Below are positions 1 through 4,735 of a DNA stretch of 10,917 nucleotides, one piece after another. A model generated the notes under the pieces. It did not search any database and had not been told where the DNA came from. It saw nothing but the letters and a program-made list of their open reading frames with translations. Both the position numbers and the translations under genes were made by a program. Numbering within the stretch: the first letter of the stretch is position 1; each line of letters begins with the position of its first letter. Source of the stretch: Nitrospira sp. UBA5698 (GTDB lineage Bacteria; Nitrospirota; Nitrospiria; Nitrospirales; Nitrospiraceae); NCBI GenBank assembly GCA_002420115.1, contig DIHK01000048.1, forward strand, positions 39,084 through 50,000, in the 5' to 3' direction.

Positions 1-573
1 GCGGGAATACCGGTTGATCTGATGGATCAGTCCAAGTTCTGGAGAAAAAGTCTCTTCTGTGCGCTACTGGCTCGAACAGTCGCGAAGTCTTGTGGTGTCT
101 ATGACCAGGAGCAGTCGTATCTGGCAGGTCTCTTGCGCGATATCGGCCACTATATCTTGTACCAGACCGTTCCACAGCGGGCTCAGTCTGCGCTGATTGA
201 AGCAGGGTATCTGGAAGCGTCATTGGCTGAGGTGGAGCAGTCTAATATTGGCTGTGACTTTGCAGAAGTCGGAGCTGAACTCATCCGATCCTGGGGCTTG
301 CCTGTACAGATCGAGCAAGCGGTCCGTTGCCAACTGAGCCCAAAGGATGCCGGTGAATTTATCCTACAAGCATCCATCGTGCACATAGCTGGTGCTGTGG
401 TTGATTATGATGAACTCGATTCCAGTCGACGCCCTGCGTCAGTAGCCTTCAGCCCCCAGGCCATTACTGCCACAAGATTTGTGCCGGCCAACCTTCCAGC
501 ACTCCTCACAGAAGCCCGAGCGCAGCTGCAAGAGACTCTGGCAAATGTGCAGCCCTACACGATGGCAGCCTAG
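1..573 (+). CDS. HDOD-domain protein, C-terminal part (5' end outside window)
   Basis: The frame is open from base 1, so the ATG at 22 is probably internal and the gene begins upstream. The visible 190 residues have the helical pattern of HDOD domains: FWRKSLFCALLAR, then YLAGLLRDIGHYILYQ, then a SWGLP..I..AV helix and a hydrophobic helix that ends the domain. In HDOD relatives the position of the HD-phosphohydrolase His-Asp pair is often degenerate. Here LLRDIGH has Arg where His is usual, which argues against catalysis. HDOD proteins usually act as cytoplasmic signalling or regulatory adaptors, often fused to receiver or EAL domains; any such partner domain would lie outside the window. The last ~45 residues look less conserved. 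The TAG stop is the first triplet of the adjoining repeat element. Family assignment is fairly firm; the specific role is unknown. Confidence 0.8.
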   Translation, partial: AGIPVDLMDQSKFWRKSLFCALLARTVAKSCGVYDQEQSYLAGLLRDIGHYILYQTVPQRAQSALIEAGYLEASLAEVEQSNIGCDFAEVGAELIRSWGLPVQIEQAVRCQLSPKDAGEFILQASIVHIAGAVVDYDELDSSRRPASVAFSPQAITATRFVPANLPALLTEARAQLQETLANVQPYTMAA

Positions 574-776
574 CAGGCTGTTGACAAAGGCCGCCAGCAG
601 CGTTCTCACGTCGCTCAGAGGCTCAACGTACAGGCCGGAGTACGATTCGCCTCTTCGCTCGCTGCGGCCTTGCTGGACAGCCTTTCTGAACAGCCTGCGG
701 GGCATATAGATTCGGTCAGTAACTGTGAGGATCGACCTGCTTAAGGATGGGCGTAGGGTTTATCAACACACTGCTA
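571..776. repeat. Possible larger element bounded by a second inverted terminal repeat
   Basis: TAGCAGGCTGTTGACAAA at 571-588 also matches the reverse complement of 759-776 (TAGCAGTGTGTTGATAAA) at 15 of 18 bases. The 126-bp palindrome may therefore be one part of a 206-bp unit, or two related elements may be nested or fused. The tetranucleotide CTAG occurs at both outer edges (570-573 and 774-777), as a palindromic target duplication or as part of the terminal repeat. The internal stretch 699-758 shows no gene. Boundaries need comparison with other copies in the genome. Confidence 0.5.
573..698. repeat. 126-bp palindromic intergenic repeat (MITE/REP-like)
   Basis: The left end GCAGGCTGTTGACAAAGG (573-590) matches the reverse complement of 681-698 at 16 of 18 bases. 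The inner segment 618-631 pairs with 640-653 at 11 of 14 bases around an 8-base loop (632-639). Both arm pairs share one dyad centre at 635.5, so the whole element is a long imperfect palindrome able to form an extended hairpin. It has no credible coding capacity; reading frames through it are low-quality shadows. The design resembles dispersed non-autonomous palindromic repeats. I believe similar elements occur often next to genes in Nitrospira genomes, but that is recollection. It could also help terminate the HDOD gene on one side and the lipoprotein operon on the other. Confidence 0.75.
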
Positions 777-828
777 GTACGTTGGCGGAGTGTCGTTGAA
801 CGAACGGGGCTTTGAGACCCTACACGAG

Positions 829-1446
829 CTATTCTACGGCGTGGCCTTCCAGGAAGATTGCTTGCTCCAGTGTGCGAAAGAACTGCTGGTAAGGCGCGGG
901 GTCTTCGACGGCACAGAGGTAAAACTGGGCGCTGGCCCGCACCACCAGTTGCGCCTCGTTGCGTTTGCGGACGGTGACGGTCAAGCGGACAAGATTACTT
1001 CGGTGAGTAAACGGACCCCATGTTCGGTCGTGACGGTTGAGAACCAGTAATGTGTCTGGTTGATACAGCAGGTAGCTCAAATCGAGGCCATAGATCTGCT
1101 CATTCTCGACATACTTCTTCCCGGAGACGAGGCCCAGCTCTTCATCGAGTACTTCCATTTTGAAATCCAAGTCCTGCAGGGTGGACACGATCGTCGCCAG
1201 CATCTTGCGCCGATCCGAGGTGTCGAACACACGAGATTGAGCCGTGCGAATCTTGACTTGGCTTTCTTCGGAAAGCCAGATTTGCTCACGCGAGTCCCAT
1301 TGGTTGACATGCCGTAGCTCGTAAGGTGTTGGGCATCCCTGCAACAGCAGGCAGAGACCAACGACGAGCCAGCAGTTCAGCCACCCAGCTTTTACGGGAA
1401 GCCTGGTGAATTGGGCAGGTATCCTTTGGTGAGAGACCAGGTTCAT
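829..1446 (-). CDS. Putative lipoprotein, paralog C of a three-copy tandem family
   Basis: 205 residues. A basic N-terminus is followed by a hydrophobic stretch (residues ~22-36) and the lipobox LLQGC with Cys38, so the mature protein should be lipid-anchored on the periplasmic side. I do not recognise a named family. The segment from residue ~63 (QVKIRTAQSRVFDTSDRR), then LQDLDF (90-95) and LGLVSGKKY (104-112), aligns with the two genes upstream. So does the C-terminal YQQFFRTLEQAIFL (186-199). A middle stretch (113-150, rich in Tyr and Leu) is specific to this copy and the 1894-2505 copy. The ATG overlaps the stop of the preceding gene by one base (TGATG), indicating translational coupling as the last gene of the operon. 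The start is well fixed by this overlap; no alternative ATG precedes the signal peptide. Confidence 0.8.
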   Translation of the reverse strand: MNLVSHQRIPAQFTRLPVKAGWLNCWLVVGLCLLLQGCPTPYELRHVNQWDSREQIWLSEESQVKIRTAQSRVFDTSDRRKMLATIVSTLQDLDFKMEVLDEELGLVSGKKYVENEQIYGLDLSYLLYQPDTLLVLNRHDRTWGPFTHRSNLVRLTVTVRKRNEAQLVVRASAQFYLCAVEDPAPYQQFFRTLEQAIFLEGHAVE

Positions 1447-1880
1447 CAGTTCTGGGTGACAAAGAGAGCGCGTTCCAGTGTGGCGAAGAAGTTTTGGTAG
1501 ACCTTGGGATCTTCGATAGGCTTGTTGTTATAGATGGCGTTTGCGCGAATCATCATGCGGTTCTCGGTTTCCGAGCGCACCGTGACAGTCACACCGACGA
1601 CATCGTAGAAGTTCGGCTCGGCGAACCGTGCCGCCGTCACCAGCCCCAAGGATTCATTGGCTCGCTCGATGATGAAACCGAGGTCTTGCAGCGCTGCAAT
1701 GACGCCACGCATGGCCAGTTGACGATCCTTGAGATCGAAGGATCGAGTTTGCAAGCTCCGAATCTTCATCTGCGCCTCAGTCGGCGCCAGTAGGTCAGGA
1801 CTGGGTTGCGGGGCAGCGCAGCCTTCGATGAGCACAAGGCCGACGACTGCAAGGATTCCTCTCACGTTCTCCAACTTCAT
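1446..1880 (-). CDS. Putative lipoprotein, paralog B of a three-copy tandem family
   Basis: 144 residues from the chosen ATG at 1880. The signal peptide is short (MKLENVRGILAVVGLVLIEG), followed by Cys21 in the lipobox LIEGC; Glu at -2 is unusual but tolerated. This is the shortest paralog. It retains MKIRSLQTRSFDLKDR (38-53), ALQDLGF (63-69), LGLV (78-81), a VTVRSE strand and the ending VYQNFFATLERALFV (128-141). It lacks the ~40-residue middle insert of its neighbours. The frame stays open to an ATG at 1940, but that start would overlap the upstream gene and add a charged, His-rich leader before the signal peptide. A GAGG at 1886-1889 lies 5 bases before the 1880 ATG and 2 bases before the 1883 ATG, favouring 1880. 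Function is unknown; export and membrane anchoring are likely. Confidence 0.78.
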   Translation of the reverse strand: MKLENVRGILAVVGLVLIEGCAAPQPSPDLLAPTEAQMKIRSLQTRSFDLKDRQLAMRGVIAALQDLGFIIERANESLGLVTAARFAEPNFYDVVGVTVTVRSETENRMMIRANAIYNNKPIEDPKVYQNFFATLERALFVTQN

Positions 1881-1885
1881 CATTA

Positions 1886-1889
1886 CCTC
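1886..1889 (-). promoter_or_regulatory. Ribosome binding site deciding the paralog B start
   Basis: GAGG on the minus strand, 5 bases before the ATG at 1880 and 2 bases before the adjacent ATG at 1883. It supports a start immediately before the signal peptide rather than the longer frame from 1940. Confidence 0.6.
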
Positions 1890-1893
1890 GTGC

Positions 1894-2505
1894 TCAGAGT
1901 GCGAATGGTTCCAGAAACACGGCTTTGGACAATTTTGCAAAGAAGGTCTGGTACATCACCGCATCGCGCAGCATTTCCATTCGTTGCTCCCCGGGTGGAA
2001 TACCTTGTTGTCCAGACGATCCCCCTCCTTGCCACACGACTCGGTAGAACACGACCCTGACTTCCTGGCGCGTGGTCTCTGGATTGACCGGTCTGGTGAC
2101 CAGCGTGGCCGCGATCTTTTGATGGAGATCGACGGGTATAACGATCGGAGGTTGTTGCACGAGTATCAGCGGCGCGCTCAGGAGAAAGACGAAAAAGCGG
2201 GTGAGGTCCTGGCCGTACTCCCGAGCGCTTCGTTCTTTGGTTGCTCGCAAAAACCCAACCTCACGCACGCTTTCTTCGACCTGAAACCCAAGATCCTGTA
2301 GGACAGCGGCTGCGGCGGATAGTAACTCCGTCCCATCCTTGGTTTCGAAGAGGCGGGTTTGCATGGCCCGATGGGCGGCGCTCTCTGGTGCCAGCTGAAA
2401 CAGTTCAGTTGGTTGTGTCTGTGCCACGCACCCGATGAGCAGGTTCGACATGGCAAGGCATGCTACCGCCACAAGTGTTCGCCAAAGTCCAGACCCGCAC
2501 TGCAT
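1894..2505 (-). CDS. Putative lipoprotein, paralog A of a three-copy tandem family
   Basis: 203 residues from the ATG at 2505. The frame is open to 2688, but that stretch overlaps the upstream BamE-like gene and encodes no signal peptide at its start. From 2505 the protein begins with a signal peptide (WRTLVAVACLAMSNLLIGC), lipobox LLIGC and Cys26. The start is one base after the upstream TAG stop, with no strong Shine-Dalgarno, so reinitiation is likely. Family landmarks are AMQTRLFETKD (47-57), VLQDLGFQVEE (68-78), VGFLRATKER (83-92) and MYQTFFAKLSKAVFLEP (184-200). A hydrophobic segment at ~102-125 (FFVFLLSAPLILV) could be a buried hairpin or membrane-associated stretch. A Gly/Ser/Gln-rich linker sits at ~160-173. 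I do not recognise a named family. Confidence 0.78.
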   Translation of the reverse strand: MQCGSGLWRTLVAVACLAMSNLLIGCVAQTQPTELFQLAPESAAHRAMQTRLFETKDGTELLSAAAAVLQDLGFQVEESVREVGFLRATKERSAREYGQDLTRFFVFLLSAPLILVQQPPIVIPVDLHQKIAATLVTRPVNPETTRQEVRVVFYRVVWQGGGSSGQQGIPPGEQRMEMLRDAVMYQTFFAKLSKAVFLEPFAL

Positions 2506-2506
2506 G

Positions 2507-2899
2507 CTAGAACTGGGTGGAGTTGTACGCAAAATCTCGGACTTTCTTCTCTTCGTCATACTTAATGATGATTGTGAGCGTCCGTTGGCGCTGTGAGCTG
2601 GAACTGTCGCGGGATGCGGCGCCAAGAATAATGATGCCTGCAAAAGAGGAGCTGGACGTATCCACGCGATCGGTCGATACTTTGTCATAGATCCAGACCT
2701 CGCGGCGTTTGTCGTCAGTGGTCACGATATTGGGGCTTCCCAGGAGTTCGGCCACCTGGGCGGCGGACATGCCGACTTTGATTTCGCCCTGCACCTTCCC
2801 GACTGTCAGGCGGTCTTCCTTGATTTCAGCTTTGTTGCCGCCGCAGCCTGCGGCCATAAGAACTAGACACAGGCACAGCGCGCTCCATCGATACGTCAT
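2507..2899 (-). CDS. BamE/SmpA-like small lipoprotein
   Basis: 130 residues. The signal peptide is MTYRWSALCLCLVLMAAG with Cys19 as the lipidated residue, followed by a GGNK linker. The core VGMSAAQVAELLGSP (42-56), then WIYDK (69-73) and a late TIIIKYDEEKKVRDF strand, match the SmpA/OmlA (BamE) fold, where a GM-S-x-x-V-x-x-LLG-x-P helix is followed by a W-x-Y strand. A Ser-rich insert (82-86 and 99-102) around GIIILGAAS replaces the usual loop. BamE itself helps the outer-membrane barrel assembly complex, but this fold is used by many unrelated lipoproteins, so BamE function is not claimed. An AAGGA-type ribosome site lies at about 2906-2913. It is the first gene of the lipoprotein operon, with one base separating it from the next. 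Confidence 0.75.
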   Translation of the reverse strand: MTYRWSALCLCLVLMAAGCGGNKAEIKEDRLTVGKVQGEIKVGMSAAQVAELLGSPNIVTTDDKRREVWIYDKVSTDRVDTSSSSFAGIIILGAASRDSSSSQRQRTLTIIIKYDEEKKVRDFAYNSTQF

Positions 2900-3381
2900 C
2901 GTGGGGTTTCCTTTCCGTTCACCTTGTGCGGTTTGTTGTGTGACATCAGAATAGGCTACTGCGCACTAGGGAATCTGTCAACGGCCAGGATTGGAAAAGC
3001 TGGTAATAGAAAGCAACCTATCCTGCCGTGCTTGTCACAATGAAATGTGTCGTATGGTTCATCAAGCAAGCCAAACTCAATCGAGGAAAGTCCCGTAGGA
3101 TGCTCTCAGGATTTGGCTGTCTTTGCTCAGGAGCCTTGGGTGCTTGTTTATGGAGTAGGGCCTTGCTGGCTATGACGGTCACACGATGGACAAGCAACAT
3201 GATGCAATGTGCAAAATCATATTAGAAAATACAACGGATCAATCAATCCTGCTCAGTTGCGGTAAGGATGTTTTCTGGTGCGTAACCGCCGGTATGGCGA
3301 TGGCCGAAATCAGAGACATTCTAGTCCTCTTAGGAGTACGTGATGAATTGCGCCGTCAAACAGCGGGGAGAAATCTTTGAG
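2900..3381. other. 482-bp region without a convincing gene
   Basis: This lies between the start of the lipoprotein operon and the 3' end of the fic gene. Three overlapping short frames exist (3028-3225 +, 3018-3200 -, 3186-3380 +), none with a good ribosome site or a recognised domain. The segment from about 3190 to 3260 is noticeably A+T-richer than its surroundings. The promoter of the lipoprotein operon should be in 2900-3000, but no clear -35/-10 pair stood out. The region may be a decayed gene or an unrecognised dispersed repeat. Confidence 0.5.
3186..3380 (+). CDS. Weak hypothetical small protein
   Basis: 64 residues beginning MDKQHDAMCK and ending with a charged helix (MAEIRDILVLLGVRDELRR). 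It ends one base before the convergent fic stop, the tight packing expected of a real gene. The central GKDVFWCVTAGMAMAEI is not a motif I recognise. No Shine-Dalgarno is seen before the ATG at 3186 or the alternative ATG at 3207. It could equally be a chance frame or a fragment of a lost gene that travelled with fic. Confidence 0.25.
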   Translation: MDKQHDAMCKIILENTTDQSILLSCGKDVFWCVTAGMAMAEIRDILVLLGVRDELRRQTAGRNL

Positions 3382-4503
3382 CTATTCAGGTAACTCGTCG
3401 TGGTAGAGGTCAATCCGGTAATGCGTACTACGGCCGCCGCCGGTTGGCACCAAAATACCCTTCTCTGCTAAGTCCTGTAAGTCACGTGTGGCAGTGGCCT
3501 TCGATGTGCCTGTCATGGACATATATTTTTTTGCACTCATGCCTCCCTCGAACCCCTTGGGACCCTCTTCCAGCATCCGGCGAAGAATTTGCATCTGACG
3601 CTCGTTGAGTTGGTCTTTGAAGCGGTCAAACAGCATAGTTTTTTGCAGCGTAAAGTTGATGTGTTCTTCGGCTTGAGCTTGGGCTTCAAGCGCAACCGCT
3701 ACAAACCAGGTGATCCAGGGTGTGATCTCGTTGGCCTGCTGTGCTTGCTGCAAGGCGTCGTAATAGTCATTTCTTTTGGCCTCAATCGCTCGAGACAAGC
3801 TGAGCAATGCAGGCCGTCCGAGACCCTGAGACAGAGCCTTCTCGGACAAGGCGCGCCCGACACGGCCATTGCCGTCTTCAAAGGGATGGATCGACTCAAA
3901 ATACAGATGGGCGACGGCAGACCGGACGACGGCCTTCTTGATCGGTGTTGATCCGTCAGGGCTGGTGTCGTTAAACCAGCTGATGAAGCGCGCCATCTCG
4001 CGGGGAACGATTGAGGACGGTGGTGCTTCAAAGTGAACGGTCTCATGCCCAATCGGCCCAGAGATGACCTCCATTGGTTCTGCGTGGGTTCTCCACTGGC
4101 CGGGTTGGATGCGTCGGTGTCCCGCCATGATCATCCGATGCCATTCAAACAACTGTTCCTGGGAAAGCGGCGCCGCAAAGCTCTGGCGGACATCGGTCAT
4201 CAGGGTTGCGATGCCGATCGCTCTTTTATCACCGGCCTGGGCCTCCTTCTCGATGCCGAGGTTTTTACGGATGGAAGAGAGCACATCTCGTCGACTCAGG
4301 AGTTCTCCTTCAATGGCTGATGTCTTGAGGGCTTCGGTCGCCATCAGTTCGACCGCAGCTTCGATTTGTGCGCCCGGCGACAAACCTTTCACCAGGCCTG
4401 CGACCTCTCCAGTTTTCTCTGCAAAGGTGAGGAAGATCTCTTCTAGGCCTGACAGGTCATACCGGAATTGAGGCCAATCTGTTTGTTGCCAGTTATACGA
4501 CAT
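3382..4503 (-). CDS. Fic-family AMP-transferase-like protein with C-terminal winged helix
   Basis: 373 residues, full length for the class. The N-terminal part starting MSYNWQQTDWPQFRYD is typical of the DUF4172/Fic_N group. TSAIEG (61-66) fits the inhibitory motif [S/T]xxxE[G/N] of class II Fic proteins, in which the Glu blocks productive ATP binding. The active-site loop HPFEDGNGRVGR (206-217) is intact: catalytic His206, acidic Asp210 and Arg217. The substrate flap lies near 137-162. Fic enzymes transfer AMP, or less often other phosphate-containing groups, from a nucleotide to a target hydroxyl; the target here is unknown. Residues ~295-366 form a winged helix (TGTSKATATRDLQDLAEKG as the recognition region), so it probably also binds DNA. 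Palindromes sit over its own promoter and start codon, suggesting autoregulation. No Shine-Dalgarno precedes the ATG. It is flanked by non-operonic genes and is likely accessory. Confidence 0.9.
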   Translation of the reverse strand: MSYNWQQTDWPQFRYDLSGLEEIFLTFAEKTGEVAGLVKGLSPGAQIEAAVELMATEALKTSAIEGELLSRRDVLSSIRKNLGIEKEAQAGDKRAIGIATLMTDVRQSFAAPLSQEQLFEWHRMIMAGHRRIQPGQWRTHAEPMEVISGPIGHETVHFEAPPSSIVPREMARFISWFNDTSPDGSTPIKKAVVRSAVAHLYFESIHPFEDGNGRVGRALSEKALSQGLGRPALLSLSRAIEAKRNDYYDALQQAQQANEITPWITWFVAVALEAQAQAEEHINFTLQKTMLFDRFKDQLNERQMQILRRMLEEGPKGFEGGMSAKKYMSMTGTSKATATRDLQDLAEKGILVPTGGGRSTHYRIDLYHDELPE

Positions 4504-4533
4504 GAGCCGATTATATCAAACAATCGGCTCATG
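4501..4533. promoter_or_regulatory. Operator-like palindrome O1 over the fic start
   Basis: A perfect 12-base inverted repeat, CATGAGCCGATT (4501-4512) and AATCGGCTCATG (4522-4533), with a 9-base A+T-rich spacer. It includes the fic start codon and its -10 box. The core has the form TGAGCC-N17-GGCTCA. The likely ligand is the winged helix of the Fic protein itself; this is inferred, not shown. Confidence 0.75.
4510..4518 (-). promoter_or_regulatory. Extended -10 promoter of fic, placed for a leaderless transcript
   Basis: The minus strand reads TGATATAAT: a perfect TATAAT (4515 to 4510) with an upstream TGn extension. A good -35 is absent, as is common for extended -10 promoters. Only six bases (CGGCTC) separate TATAAT from the ATG at 4503, so the expected first transcribed base is at or next to the start codon. 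The box lies in the spacer and proximal arm of a palindrome, so a bound repressor would cover it. Confidence 0.65.
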
Positions 4534-4547
4534 AAAAGAATTAACAG

Positions 4548-4576
4548 TGAGCCGATTATTGTCGATATTTGGCTCA
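4548..4576. promoter_or_regulatory. Operator-like palindrome O2 upstream of fic
   Basis: TGAGCCGATTAT (4548-4559) pairs with the reverse complement of 4565-4576 (TGAGCCAAATAT) at 10 of 12 bases. The core has the same form as O1, TGAGCC-N17-GGCTCA. The two palindromes are centred 45 bases apart, and the gap between them is 16 bases, so the four TGAGCC half-sites are almost evenly spaced. This suggests cooperative binding of two dimers. Confidence 0.7.
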
Positions 4577-4735
4577 TATGATTGTAGAGATCGAAATGGG
4601 CTTAAACCTATGTCCATGGCTCCACAAGGTCGAGTACGGCCGAAGGGGACTGATTTTCTATGGGAATGTACGGTGAGTGCCAATCGTGAGTTATGGGCGA
4701 GTTCCTGATAACTCAGGGGAGAAGAGGTTTGAGGG
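4577..4735. other. Spacer between fic and the GlnE-like gene, with a weak hairpin
   Basis: No gene is seen. A perfect 8-base inverted repeat TGAGTTAT (4687-4694) / ATAACTCA (4708-4715) with a 13-base loop lies just past the end of the GlnE-like gene on the minus strand. It is A+T-rich and has no T-tract, so it is a weak terminator candidate at best. Confidence 0.35.

Noticed and set aside
479..709. Short plus and minus frames across the palindromic repeat (479-709 +, 439-705 -)
   Set aside because: They read through the HDOD 3' end and the repeat in other frames and have no domain or ribosome site.
2506..2688. Longer start for paralog A lipoprotein
   Set aside because: It would overlap the BamE-like gene by 180 bases and bury the signal peptide inside the protein.
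3018..3225. Overlapping frames on both strands (3018-3200 -, 3028-3225 +)
   Set aside because: They are mutually antisense, rich in Cys, Arg and Pro, and lack ribosome sites or recognisable motifs.
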